From NCBI GenBank assembly GCA_902363145.1, contig CABIZB010000004.1, positions 186,001-250,000 on the forward strand: a stretch of DNA of 64,000 bases. The letters are read 5' to 3'. The notes beneath the pieces were generated by a model that had not been told where the DNA came from, searched no databases, and was given only the letters and a program-made list of their open reading frames with translations. Positions 34,268 to 43,033 of this stretch are shown piece by piece (positions within the stretch are counted from its first letter, which is position 1; every line of letters starts with the position of its first letter). The translations under genes and the position numbers were made by a program. The stretch is from Oscillospiraceae bacterium. GTDB lineage: Bacteria; Bacillota; Clostridia; Oscillospirales; Ruminococcaceae.

Positions 34268-35185
34268 ATGGATATAAAATTTCATCTTCCGGATTTTGTA
34301 AGGCATTTCAGACTTAACCTTACACTTGCGGAATATATGTCAAGATTTCCCGACGCTTTCGTTGACGGCGTAAAGATCGGCTCGGTTTACGGCTGCTTTC
34401 CCAATATGACCTGGAACGGCGGCAGATTTATCCAGGGCAACATGGACCCACGAATTATCCGTGAGATACTCAGCCAGTTCAACAAGCGTGGCATTCCCTG
34501 CCGTTTTACTCTCACAAACCCCGAAATAAAAATGGAGCACCTCTCCGACCCGCTGTGCAATGCCATTTTAAAGGCTGCGGACAACGGAATGAACGAAGCT
34601 ATCGTGTTCTCCCCCATGCTGGAGGACTACATCAGGGACAAGTTCCCCGATATGCCCATAACCAGCTCCACCTGCAAGCAGATAGAGGACTTTGACGAGC
34701 TTTCCGCAGAAATGGAAAAGGACTACTCCCTCGTAGTTCTGGACTATAATTTCAACAACAATTTTGATGTTCTTGAAAAGCTCCCCCACAAGGAAAAGGC
34801 GGAACTTCTCATCAATCCCTGCTGCACCCCTGCCTGCAAGCGCAGAGGCGACCATTACCGTTCTATCGGCAGGAGCCAGATCGCCTGTACCCAGCACATG
34901 ATGAAGCGCACAGGCACTCCCTACATTCCCGAACCGTTTGAATGCCAGTGCATGAAGAGGACGCTTTATCAGACTGTTGACTCCCCTCTGCATATTTCAC
35001 CCGATGCTATTTACAATAAATATGTACCAATGGGCTACGGCAATTTCAAGATCGAGGGCAGAAGCGTTCCCGACGTGAATATTCTGGAAAACTACATTTA
35101 TTATATGGTCAAGCCCGAACTCAGGGACAAAGTCCGCCTTGACATTCTGCTTATGCTCACCAAGGATTTCAAATACTTTAAATAA
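34268..35185 (+). CDS. U32-peptidase-like protein with cysteine cluster
   Basis: 305 residues, start with AAGGTGG at eight bases. The N-terminal half looks like a TIM-barrel strand/helix series. INPCCTPACKRRGDHY (about 180-195), IACTQH and FECQCMKR supply six cysteines in the arrangement that U32-type proteins (RlhA, UbiU) use for an iron-sulfur cluster. The family call is an inference from this pattern; in most family members a radical-free hydroxylation of RNA or quinone is known or suspected. It is 17 bases before polA. Confidence 0.55.
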   Translation: MDIKFHLPDFVRHFRLNLTLAEYMSRFPDAFVDGVKIGSVYGCFPNMTWNGGRFIQGNMDPRIIREILSQFNKRGIPCRFTLTNPEIKMEHLSDPLCNAILKAADNGMNEAIVFSPMLEDYIRDKFPDMPITSSTCKQIEDFDELSAEMEKDYSLVVLDYNFNNNFDVLEKLPHKEKAELLINPCCTPACKRRGDHYRSIGRSQIACTQHMMKRTGTPYIPEPFECQCMKRTLYQTVDSPLHISPDAIYNKYVPMGYGNFKIEGRSVPDVNILENYIYYMVKPELRDKVRLDILLMLTKDFKYFK

Positions 35186-35202
35186 GAAAGGTCGGTCACT
35201 CT

Positions 35203-37734
35203 ATGAAGCTGCTGGCTATTGACGGAAACAGCATTATGAACCGTGCATTTTACGGCATAAAGGCGCTTTCCAACAAAAAAGGTACGTTCACCAACGCCCT
35301 TACGGGATTTATGAACATCTATCTTAAAACTGCGGGGGATATCTCTCCCGACTGCTGTGCCGTGGCTTTCGACCTGAAAGAGCCTACGTTCCGCCACAAG
35401 GCAAGCGCCGCATACAAGGCAAACCGCCACGGTATGCCCGATGAGCTTGCCATGCAGATGCCGCTTATCAAGAATATCCTCCGTGATATGGGCATAAGCG
35501 TTATCGAATGCCCCGGCTTCGAGGCGGACGATATTCTGGGAACACTTGCGGCTTCCTGCGGCGAAAATGACAGTGCATATATCCTTACGGGCGACCGTGA
35601 CAGCCTGCAGCTCATCACCGACAACGTGACCGTTCTGCTCCACACTACAAAGGAGCTTATCCGCTGCACTCCCGAAAAGTTCGGCGAGATGTACAACGGC
35701 CTTGAACCAAAGCAGCTTATCGACCTGAAAGGTCTCATGGGCGACAGCTCCGATAACATCAGCGGAGTAAAGGGCATAGGCGAAAAGACCGCACTGGCGC
35801 TCATATCCGAGTACGGCTCCGTCGAGGGGCTGTATGAAAAGCTGGGCAAGGGCGAGGTCACTGCCACAAAGTCCGTCATTGCAAAGCTTGAAGTGGGCGC
35901 TCAGGACGCAAAGGACAGCAAGTGGCTGGCAACCATTGTTACAGATGCACCCATAAGCCGAAACATTGCCGACTACAGCTACAAGGAAAAGGACGAAGCT
36001 GCCCTTTCACAGCTCCTTACCGAGCTTGAAATGACAAAGCTTATGGAAAAGCTGAATATAAAGCCCTCTGCGGAGGCACCGTCAGAAGCAGAAAAGCTTC
36101 CCGAGACAGAATACACCCTGTCGGAAATGTCCGTCAACGACATAAGCGGCAGCTTTGCTTTCATCTTTGTTACAGGCGAAAAGCCAAAGCTTTATGTATC
36201 ATACAACGAAAAGCTTTGCTGCTTTGAGGACGAAAAGGATATCTGTTCTCTCCTTTCAAGCGGCTTTGAAAAGCAGACCTTCGGTGCAAAGCCTGCCTAC
36301 AGATATTGCCTTGAACACGGCACGGAGCTGAAAAATGTGGTATCCGACGGCGATATTGCCGGCTACCTGCTGAACGCCTCCGCCTCGGAATACACCATAA
36401 ACGGACTGTGCGCTCTTTACAGCTGCCCCTCCTACGAAAAGCTGGACGAATATGCCGACATTGCCGCCCTGAGCGGACTTTGCACACGTCTTGACAAAGA
36501 AATATCCGACCTTGGCATGGAAAAGCTTTACACCGAAACGGAGCTGCCCCTCACCGAGGTGCTGGCTTCCATGGAATTTTACGGCGTAAAGGCAGATACC
36601 GACGGCATAAGGGAGTTCGGCAACACCCTCTGCGGCGAGATAGAGGGACTGGAGCAGCAGATATATTTCCGTGCAGGCAAGCAGTTCAACATTGCTTCCC
36701 CGAAGCAGCTGGGCGCAGTGCTTTTTGAAGATCTGGGGCTGCCGTCGGGCAAGAAAACCAAAACAGGCTACTCCACCAATGCGGACGTGCTGGAAAACCT
36801 CCGTGACAAAGACCCCATTATAGATATGATAATCATGTACCGCCAGTACACAAAGCTCCAGTCCACATATGTTGAGGGGCTTTTAAAGGCAGTCTCCGCA
36901 GACGGCCGCATTCATTCCGTTTTCAAGCAGACCGAGACCAGAACGGGACGTATATCCTCCACGGAACCAAATTTGCAGAATATCCCCGTCCGCACGGAGC
37001 TTGGACGGAACATGAGAAAATTCTTCGTCAGCGAAAAGGGCAGAACGCTTATTGATGCGGACTACAGCCAGATCGAGCTAAGAATACTTGCACACCTCAG
37101 CGGCGACAAAAATATGCAGGAATCATTCATCAGCGGCAAGGATATCCACACCTCCACGGCAGCACAGGTGTTCGGAATGCCCGAGGATATGGTAACGCCC
37201 GAAATGAGACGTGCGGCAAAGGCGGTAAACTTCGGCATCGTATATGGCATAAGCGCATTCTCGCTTGCAAAGGATATCGACGTTTCCGTTGCCAAAGCGG
37301 ACAGATATATAAAAAGCTACCTTTCAAACTTCCCCAAGGTAAAGGAATTTATGGACAAAGCCGTTGCCGATGCGGAAAGCAAGGGCTATTCCGAGACCAT
37401 ATTCGGCAGGCGCAGATATATCCCCGAGCTTGCGGCGAAAAACAAGAACATTCAGTCCTTCGGCAAGCGTGCGGCAATGAACGCCCCCGTGCAGGGTGCG
37501 GCGGCGGATATCATCAAGATAGCCATGGTAAAGGTGTTCCGCAGGCTGAGAGACGAAAAGCTGGACGCTCACCTTATTTTGCAGATACACGATGAGCTTA
37601 TCATAGAAGCCTCCGAAAAGGACTCTGCCCGTGCGGCGCAGGTGCTGGGCGAGGAAATGCGGAATGCAGTAAAGCTTGACATTCCCCTCACCGCCGATGT
37701 GGAAATGGGCAAAAGCTGGTTTGAGTGCCACTGA
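35203..37734 (+). CDS. polA: DNA polymerase I, proofreading domain degenerate
   Basis: 843 residues. The 5' nuclease (about 1-290) has CPGFEADDILGTLA and GDRDSLQLI. The middle domain (about 310-440) keeps the length of a 3'-5' exonuclease but lacks the DxE motif: FAFIFVTGEKPKLYVSY stands where FDTETD is expected, so proofreading is probably lost, as in Bacillus and Thermus enzymes. The polymerase domain (about 450-843) is intact: motif A DYSQIELR (near 621), RRAAKAVNFGIVYG for motif B, HDELIIE (near 796) for motif C. It fills gaps during repair and Okazaki-fragment maturation. Confidence 0.95.
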   Translation: MKLLAIDGNSIMNRAFYGIKALSNKKGTFTNALTGFMNIYLKTAGDISPDCCAVAFDLKEPTFRHKASAAYKANRHGMPDELAMQMPLIKNILRDMGISVIECPGFEADDILGTLAASCGENDSAYILTGDRDSLQLITDNVTVLLHTTKELIRCTPEKFGEMYNGLEPKQLIDLKGLMGDSSDNISGVKGIGEKTALALISEYGSVEGLYEKLGKGEVTATKSVIAKLEVGAQDAKDSKWLATIVTDAPISRNIADYSYKEKDEAALSQLLTELEMTKLMEKLNIKPSAEAPSEAEKLPETEYTLSEMSVNDISGSFAFIFVTGEKPKLYVSYNEKLCCFEDEKDICSLLSSGFEKQTFGAKPAYRYCLEHGTELKNVVSDGDIAGYLLNASASEYTINGLCALYSCPSYEKLDEYADIAALSGLCTRLDKEISDLGMEKLYTETELPLTEVLASMEFYGVKADTDGIREFGNTLCGEIEGLEQQIYFRAGKQFNIASPKQLGAVLFEDLGLPSGKKTKTGYSTNADVLENLRDKDPIIDMIIMYRQYTKLQSTYVEGLLKAVSADGRIHSVFKQTETRTGRISSTEPNLQNIPVRTELGRNMRKFFVSEKGRTLIDADYSQIELRILAHLSGDKNMQESFISGKDIHTSTAAQVFGMPEDMVTPEMRRAAKAVNFGIVYGISAFSLAKDIDVSVAKADRYIKSYLSNFPKVKEFMDKAVADAESKGYSETIFGRRRYIPELAAKNKNIQSFGKRAAMNAPVQGAAADIIKIAMVKVFRRLRDEKLDAHLILQIHDELIIEASEKDSARAAQVLGEEMRNAVKLDIPLTADVEMGKSWFECH

Positions 37735-37760
37735 CACATTATAATTATATAACATAAACG

Positions 37761-37804
37761 AACAGCTGTTCACAAGGTCATAGCCTTATGAACAGCTGTT
37801 TTTT
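37761..37804. terminator. Bidirectional terminator between polA and pnuC
   Basis: 17-bp arms starting AACAGCTGTTCA (37761-37777) and ending TGAACAGCTGTT (37784-37800), one G-U on the minus strand, with T-runs on both sides. Confidence 0.85.
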
Positions 37805-38489
37805 ATGTATTTTCCGCTGCCGTGCTCATTTTTGTCCAGTTGATATATCCGTATATCGCATTTATAAGGTACACCGCCCACATGGTGGTCATGATAGGGT
37901 CGCCCTTGCCTGCCCACATAAGCACGGTTACCGTGTCAACGATTATCCACAGCAGCCACTGCTCACGGTAGCGCATTATCATAAGCAGGTTTGCGGTAAT
38001 GGATATCACCGTGCTTGCGCTGTCGAGCCATGCGGAGCTTCCGCCCAGAGCCGACAAAAGCAGCTTGTAAAGAACGATAGCCACAGCCGTTCCTATCAGC
38101 AGAAGCACTGCGGGAAGTGGCTTCATTCGCCTGCCCTTTACTGTATCGCCACTGTCCTTTTCCATGTTCTTCTTCCACATATATATGCCCACAAACTGGC
38201 TGGGGAGGTAGTACAGTGCGTTGAGCATCACCTCGCCGTAAAATCTGCTTATCCACGATACCGCAACATATGCCGCAATATTTACAAAGCCCCAGTAATA
38301 CTGCGCTTTTTTGCCCGCTGCGCAGAGCACCACGCAGTTTATGCCGCATATCGCCGCAAAGGCGCTGAGGATATTGTACAATGTCAGCCCGATTTCGTCC
38401 GTAAGTGCAAAATACACCGTGAACCCCGTTACCGCCAGAACCTCCGCCCACTGAAAGGGCGTGAAATATTTTATTATTTTCTTTATCAT
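37803..38489 (-). CDS. pnuC: PnuC nicotinamide riboside transporter
   Basis: 228 residues from the ATG at 38487-38489 behind AAGGGGGA. Seven or so membrane helices and the PnuC segments NIAAYVAVSWISRFYGEV, PSQFVGIYMWKKN and the C-terminal WVVYLINAIYGYINW-like MWAVYLINAIYGYINW are present. It is a facilitator that takes up nicotinamide riboside, trapped inside by NadR kinase, whose gene precedes it by 20 bases. Confidence 0.93.
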   Translation of the reverse strand: MIKKIIKYFTPFQWAEVLAVTGFTVYFALTDEIGLTLYNILSAFAAICGINCVVLCAAGKKAQYYWGFVNIAAYVAVSWISRFYGEVMLNALYYLPSQFVGIYMWKKNMEKDSGDTVKGRRMKPLPAVLLLIGTAVAIVLYKLLLSALGGSSAWLDSASTVISITANLLMIMRYREQWLLWIIVDTVTVLMWAGKGDPIMTTMWAVYLINAIYGYINWTKMSTAAENT

Positions 38490-38508
38490 ATTGTCCCCCT
38501 TATAATCT

Positions 38509-39513
38509 TTACCTGAGCATATCCTCCACAAGCTTTACCGCCTTTTCATACCGTTCAGTATAATTTCCGCTGAGAGATATTGGATAATATCCATGGGAAA
38601 CATATATCTCCCTGATAAGATTGCTGTACTTTTCACGCTCAGCGGCAATTATGGGGCTTCTGTCGCCGTCCTGCACAAACTTAACATCCGCCTCGCAGAA
38701 AAGCACCAGATCATATTCATTGAAAAGGGATATCGCCTCCGCCAGTGCGGAATTTCTCTCATTTTCCTTATCCCCCAGAAAATCTATGAAAAACTTTGTG
38801 ATAAGGCAGTCCGTATCCTCGAAAAGCACCTTGTTGGATGATCTTATCAGTTCAATCTCACGCTGCTTGTGGGTGAGGAGTATATCTCGGAAATCCGAGG
38901 GTATCATCAGTTCATCTGTACCCGACCGCTCAGACAGCTCACGCCCTGCCTCTTCCATGAAATTGGTATTGAAGTGCATGGCAAGATTTTGCGTAAGCGT
39001 GGATTTTCCTGTGCTTTCGCTGCCGATAAGCAGGACTTTTTTGACGTAATAAGGCCGCACATTTGTCGGCAGCCAGTCCCAGTGACCGTAGATATCCTTT
39101 CGTATTTCCGTGGAGGATATGCCGTCACGGGGGAATATGACCAGCTCCGCATCGGGATAGCACACATTCCAGAAGCTGTTTTCGTCATAATCGCTGCCGC
39201 AGAAGACCGCATCTATCTTTTCGCCCGCAAAGGCTTTCACCTTTTCTGCATCCGTAAACCACTGAGCCTCGCCGTATTCAGCCTTTGTGCCGCAGTCGTC
39301 CTCAAGAATGAATATCCTCACATCGGGCAGGTGGCGAGTAAGCTCATACACCCACCTGTAGCGCACACGGATATCCGCCTCGCAGCGCTTTCTGCCGTTG
39401 CTTATTACGATAATGAGCCTTTCGCACATATTTGCCGCCCTGATAATGCACCGCACATGACCTATGTGCATAGGATTGAAACTGCCGCCGTACATTCCGC
39501 ATCTGTATTTCAT
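38509..39513 (-). CDS. nadR: NadR: NMN adenylyltransferase/ribosylnicotinamide kinase
   Basis: 334 residues. The N-terminal nucleotidyltransferase has GSFNPMHIGH (10-19) and ISSTEIR (132-138); the C-terminal kinase has Walker A GSESTGKST (164-172). It lacks the N-terminal HTH of enterobacterial NadR, so it is enzyme only and regulation falls to NrtR. It makes NMN from nicotinamide riboside and then NAD. Confidence 0.94.
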   Translation of the reverse strand: MKYRCGMYGGSFNPMHIGHVRCIIRAANMCERLIIVISNGRKRCEADIRVRYRWVYELTRHLPDVRIFILEDDCGTKAEYGEAQWFTDAEKVKAFAGEKIDAVFCGSDYDENSFWNVCYPDAELVIFPRDGISSTEIRKDIYGHWDWLPTNVRPYYVKKVLLIGSESTGKSTLTQNLAMHFNTNFMEEAGRELSERSGTDELMIPSDFRDILLTHKQREIELIRSSNKVLFEDTDCLITKFFIDFLGDKENERNSALAEAISLFNEYDLVLFCEADVKFVQDGDRSPIIAAEREKYSNLIREIYVSHGYYPISLSGNYTERYEKAVKLVEDMLR

Positions 39514-39532
39514 GATACTGCCCCCTTCGCCT

Positions 39533-40024
39533 TTATATGATCGGATAGCTGTTGCCGCTTATCTCGGTAAGCGCCCTGCCGAGAAGATTTTCCCCACGCC
39601 ATTTCTTTACGCTGAAGCGGTCGGGAGAGCTCATGGAAAGCCCTATCCCCCACACCCTGTCGCTGACTGAGCATTCCGCAAAAACGCAGCCGCCGAAGCT
39701 CAGCAGGCGCTCCATCAGCTCCCTATTCTGCGAGAATTTAAGCTGTACCCCACGCTTTACTATCTCATATTTGTTTTCGTCCCACAGCTTTTGGTCAAAG
39801 CCCTTTACAAGCCTGCCCAGCGCCTTTATCTCTGCAGGAGAGGAAAGCACCATCACCTGTCGGGCAGTTTCATCATCGCCGAAAAGCACCGCCTTGCGGT
39901 ACATCATGTACTGCTCTGCCGATGAAAATTCTCCGTATTCATCATCGAAAAAGCTGCTCATGTACCAGTTGCTGAGAAAGCCATTAGGCTCTTCGGGCTT
40001 GTGGAAGCAGATTATGTTGTACAT
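39533..40024 (-). CDS. NADAR-domain (YbiA-like) protein
   Basis: 163 residues, single NADAR domain: NGFLSNWY at 14-21, FSSAEQYMMYRKA, WDENKYEIVKRGVQLKFSQN and the closing VWGIGLSMSSPD are conserved features. Members are N-glycosidases acting on ADP-ribosyl or riboflavin-pathway intermediates; some reverse guanine ADP-ribosylation. Its place between nrtR and nadR ties it to NAD or ADP-ribose metabolism. Confidence 0.9.
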   Translation of the reverse strand: MYNIICFHKPEEPNGFLSNWYMSSFFDDEYGEFSSAEQYMMYRKAVLFGDDETARQVMVLSSPAEIKALGRLVKGFDQKLWDENKYEIVKRGVQLKFSQNRELMERLLSFGGCVFAECSVSDRVWGIGLSMSSPDRFSVKKWRGENLLGRALTEISGNSYPII

Positions 40025-40045
40025 ATTGTCACGCTCCTATAAATA

Positions 40046-40726
40046 TCATTCCGGTTTTTCTCTGTATATCCTGCTGGGGCGGTGAGCGTCCCCCGAGGTC
40101 ATGCGCTCGGTCTCCTCGATAAGGGGAGCCACCCTGCGGCGGAAGTTTGCCTTGTAGAGAGGCTTGCCCAGAAGTATCTCATACACCCTTTGCAGCTGTG
40201 GAAGAGTAAATTCCTTTGGCAGGAATTCAAAAGCAATGCGTGAATATTCTGTCTTGTTCCTTATCCGCTCCCTGCCGTATTCGATGATCCTTCGGTGGTC
40301 GAAAGCAAGCTCTTCATCGGAAGAGAGAAGCTCCTCCACGTCATAAAGCTCTGCTGATGAGGTTCGGCTTCCTGCGGATAAGGTGAGCTTTTCAGCAGGA
40401 GTAAGGGACAGGTACGAAACCGAGATTATCCTCATTCGAGGGTCACGGTCAATATCGCCCCATGTGTATAGCTGCTCAAAGTAAATATCCGCAAGCCCTG
40501 CTTCTTCCCTTGCGCCCCTTGCCGCCGCTTCGTCAAGGGTCTCGTTTATACCCACGAAAACGCCGGGGAGGGAAAGCATATCCTTGAACGGGTGCTCGCT
40601 TCGCCTTACCAGAACTATTTTCAGCCTGTCGTCCTCTACGGTAAACACCAGCAGGTCAACCGCCACTGACGGCTTTTCATATTCGTTTTTATTGTACGAG
40701 CTTAAAAATTCCTTTTCGGAGTCCAC
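40046..40726 (-). CDS. nrtR: NrtR: Nudix-fold NAD regulator, degenerate Nudix box
   Basis: 226 residues. A Nudix domain (about 20-150) is followed by a winged helix (LPKEFTLPQLQRVYEILLG, NFRRRVAPLIEE). The Nudix box at 55-78 has RGAREEAG where RExxEExG is required, so the first glutamate is glycine and hydrolase activity is doubtful. NrtR proteins bind ADP-ribose and repress NAD genes, which fits the NADAR-nadR-pnuC genes behind it. First gene of its operon. Confidence 0.92.
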   Translation of the reverse strand: MDSEKEFLSSYNKNEYEKPSVAVDLLVFTVEDDRLKIVLVRRSEHPFKDMLSLPGVFVGINETLDEAAARGAREEAGLADIYFEQLYTWGDIDRDPRMRIISVSYLSLTPAEKLTLSAGSRTSSAELYDVEELLSSDEELAFDHRRIIEYGRERIRNKTEYSRIAFEFLPKEFTLPQLQRVYEILLGKPLYKANFRRRVAPLIEETERMTSGDAHRPSRIYREKPE

Positions 40727-40764
40727 ATTATCACATCCTTATGGGTTAGTATCATTTTGCAACT

Positions 40765-40805
40765 TACTATAGTTATATGATAGTATATTTTCACTACTAA
40801 GTCAA
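40765..40805 (-). promoter_or_regulatory. nrtR promoter with inverted repeat
   Basis: TTGACT at 40800-40805 and TATCAT at 40777-40782, spacer 17. TACTAT-N9-ATAGTA at 40765-40785 overlaps the -10 box and is a likely NrtR operator. Confidence 0.6.
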
Positions 40806-40905
40806 GAGACAAAATAACGATTTGTAAGATGTTACAAATATTTATTTAGGATTTGTGGGTATGAAACAAGAATTTGAAAGACAAGAACACAATGAAATTG
40901 ATTTC

Positions 40906-40965
40906 GTCCATACCTTCGCCTTACCACAGAAACCAAAATCGTCGTTCCTGACGGAACGCCTCTTG
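40906..40965 (-). repeat. Dispersed hairpin repeat, copy C (inverted)
   Basis: Read on the minus strand it matches copy A. The hairpin is CGTTCC/GGAACG here and CATTCC/GGAATG in copy A, a change on both arms that keeps pairing. The rest of 40806-41008 shows nothing else. Confidence 0.7.
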
Positions 40966-41008
40966 CATTTATCTGCATCACTGCTTTTAGTAGCCTTTTC
41001 ACACGCAA

Positions 41009-41044
41009 AAAACTCCTGCCGTGCTTTTGTACGGCAGGAGTTTT
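41009..41044. terminator. Terminator downstream of the cobalamin importer operon
   Basis: Perfect 14-bp arms AAAACTCCTGCCGT/ACGGCAGGAGTTTT. It works in either direction; the importer transcripts on the minus strand reach it after crossing the MITE. Confidence 0.85.
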
Positions 41045-41120
41045 GTCCGATTGCTCAGAGCAATCAATAAACTGTTTCTATATCAGGAAGTATTGAAACA
41101 GAACATCGGCTATTATATCA

Positions 41121-41220
41121 TACTAAGAACCAATTAAAAACTATACAAAAAATCGAGCATAATCTTGCGTATATGGATTATGCGATGATTTTTTGTCTAT
41201 AGTTTTATTGGTGATTAGTA
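41121..41220. mobile_element. 100-bp MITE-like palindromic element, copy 1
   Basis: A 100-base imperfect palindrome beginning TACTAAGAACCAATTAAAAA and ending TTTTATTGGTGATTAGTA. It matches copy 2 at 62253-62352 with two differences. TCA flanks both ends (41118-41120, 41221-41223), a likely 3-bp target duplication; the right-hand TCA is the stop codon of the importer ATPase gene. No transposase is present. Confidence 0.85.
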
Positions 41221-41973
41221 TCAGAACATCTGAAAGTCCGTCTGACCGTCAGGCATTACTATCGCCTTTCCGTTTATTCCAAAGACCCTTTGGATATTTT
41301 CCGTGGTCAGCACATCTACAGGCTTGCCCTCCGCAACGATATTTCCGTCAAGGAGAAGATATATCCTGTCACAGTAATGCGCCGCCAGACGCAGGTCGTG
41401 AAGCACGGTAAGCACTGTTTTTCCGCTGTTTTTAAGATAATCCAGCAGGAAAAGCTGATGCTTTATATCCAGATGATTTGTAGGTTCGTCCAGTATCATT
41501 GTCTCGGTGTTCTGGGCAATGGCACGGGCAAGGATAACACGCTGCTTTTCACCGCCCGAAAGGCTCAGGTATCCTCTTTCGGAAAGCCCCGACATACCCA
41601 CGGTCTCAAGGGCTTTTGCCACAGCGTCCCTGTCCTCCTGTCCGCAGCTTTCGGTAAGCTTTTTGCCCGCATAGCGTCCCATAAGCACTACCTCTTCGAC
41701 TGTATAGTCAAAGCAGGCTTCGTGCTCCTGTGCCACTACGGAGACACGCTTTGCCATCTCCTTGTTGCTCATGGCAAGGACATTTTCTCCGTCAAGGGTT
41801 ATCTCGCCGCTGTCGGGCTTAGCAAGCTTGTAGATATTCTTGAGTACAGTGGATTTTCCGCTGCCGTTTGGGCCCATTATACCCACAAACTCCTTGTCTT
41901 TGACATTGAAGGACACACCGTTCAGTATCTTATAATTACCGACAGAATATTTCAGGTCGTTTACTGTAAGCAT
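41221..41973 (-). CDS. Cobalamin-type importer ATP-binding protein (BtuD/FepC-like)
   Basis: 250 residues from the ATG at 41971-41973 behind GGAAAGTG. Walker A GPNGSGKSTVLKN, signature YLSLSGGEKQRVILARAIAQ and Walker B TMILDEPTNHLD are complete, with a FepC/BtuD-type spacing. It powers the FecCD permease encoded four bases upstream. The stop codon lies at the edge of a MITE insertion. Confidence 0.92.
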   Translation of the reverse strand: MLTVNDLKYSVGNYKILNGVSFNVKDKEFVGIMGPNGSGKSTVLKNIYKLAKPDSGEITLDGENVLAMSNKEMAKRVSVVAQEHEACFDYTVEEVVLMGRYAGKKLTESCGQEDRDAVAKALETVGMSGLSERGYLSLSGGEKQRVILARAIAQNTETMILDEPTNHLDIKHQLFLLDYLKNSGKTVLTVLHDLRLAAHYCDRIYLLLDGNIVAEGKPVDVLTTENIQRVFGINGKAIVMPDGQTDFQMF

Positions 41974-41977
41974 ATTA

Positions 41978-43033
41978 TCACTTTCCGAATTCGTATCTGC
42001 GCTTTCTGACCATCCACAGGAAAAGCGGGCCACCGAACAGCGCTGTAAGTATTCCCACAGGAAGCTCCGCAGGGGCGCAGACAAGCCTTGCGGCAACGTC
42101 CGCCCATATCATGAAGATGCTTCCGCACAGGAGCGAAAGGGGTATGACCTTTGAATGATCCGCACCCGTTACCGAACGGACGATGTGGGGAACGATAAGT
42201 CCCACAAATCCGATACAGCCGCTGACCGCAACGGCAGAGGATGTAAGCACGGCGGTGATGAAGATGAGCAGCTTTCTTACTGCGTTTACGTTTACGCCCA
42301 GCGTTATAGCCGAGCTGTCGCCCATCATCATGGCGTTCAGGGGGCGGGCGAATATCATCATTACCACAGCAGACGGTATCAGCACCGCATATGTGATTAT
42401 AAGGTCAGGCCATTCTGCACTGCCGAGGCCGCCCAGCATCCAGAATGTTGCCTGCCGCACCTGCGCATCACTGGGGGCGGTATAGACGATGAAGTTTGTC
42501 AGCGCACGGAATATGGCAGACACAGCCACGCCCACAAGCACCAGCCTGATAGGTGTAATATCGCCGCCGCTTCTTGACAGTGTATAGACGATGATTATGG
42601 AAAGGAGCGCTCCCACGAATGAGCCGAAGGATATGCTCATCTTTCCCCAGGGGAGGACTACCGAGGCGATTATGGCAAGCACCGCACCTGCGGAGGCACC
42701 GCTGGAAATACCCAGCACATAAGGCTCCGCCAGGGGGTTTTTGGTAAACGCCTGCATTCCCACGCCAGAAAGGGTAAGTCCGCCGCCTACAGCCAGTCCC
42801 AGCAGAACTCTCGGTATTCTTATGAACCACACGATGTTCTGCGTTCCTGTTTTGATGTCATCGATATTTCCGCTGCCGAAAAGCTTGTTGAATATTATCC
42901 GCCACACATCTCTGAACGGGATATTTACAGGGCCCAGACTGATTCCTGCAATGACGGAAAACACAAGCAGCACTGCCAGTATCACACAGCAAAGGCCTGT
43001 GTGTTTGCGCACAAAATTACTGAAGCCTTTCAT
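41978..43033 (-). CDS. FecCD-family importer permease (BtuC-like)
   Basis: 351 residues, about ten membrane helices. LGISSGASAGAVLAI, ALGVNV-like TLGVNVNAVR and GCIGFVGLIVPHIVRSVTGADH are hallmark FecCD/BtuC segments, the last giving the coupling helix. It starts by TAATG overlap with the binding-protein gene. The family imports vitamin B12, haem and siderophores; the riboswitch upstream favours B12. Confidence 0.93.
   Translation of the reverse strand: MKGFSNFVRKHTGLCCVILAVLLVFSVIAGISLGPVNIPFRDVWRIIFNKLFGSGNIDDIKTGTQNIVWFIRIPRVLLGLAVGGGLTLSGVGMQAFTKNPLAEPYVLGISSGASAGAVLAIIASVVLPWGKMSISFGSFVGALLSIIIVYTLSRSGGDITPIRLVLVGVAVSAIFRALTNFIVYTAPSDAQVRQATFWMLGGLGSAEWPDLIITYAVLIPSAVVMMIFARPLNAMMMGDSSAITLGVNVNAVRKLLIFITAVLTSSAVAVSGCIGFVGLIVPHIVRSVTGADHSKVIPLSLLCGSIFMIWADVAARLVCAPAELPVGILTALFGGPLFLWMVRKRRYEFGK

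Noticed and set aside
41121..41220. A regulatory stem-loop or terminator unique to the importer operon
   Set aside because: The identical 100-base palindrome at 62253-62352 and the flanking 3-bp repeats show it is a mobile element.
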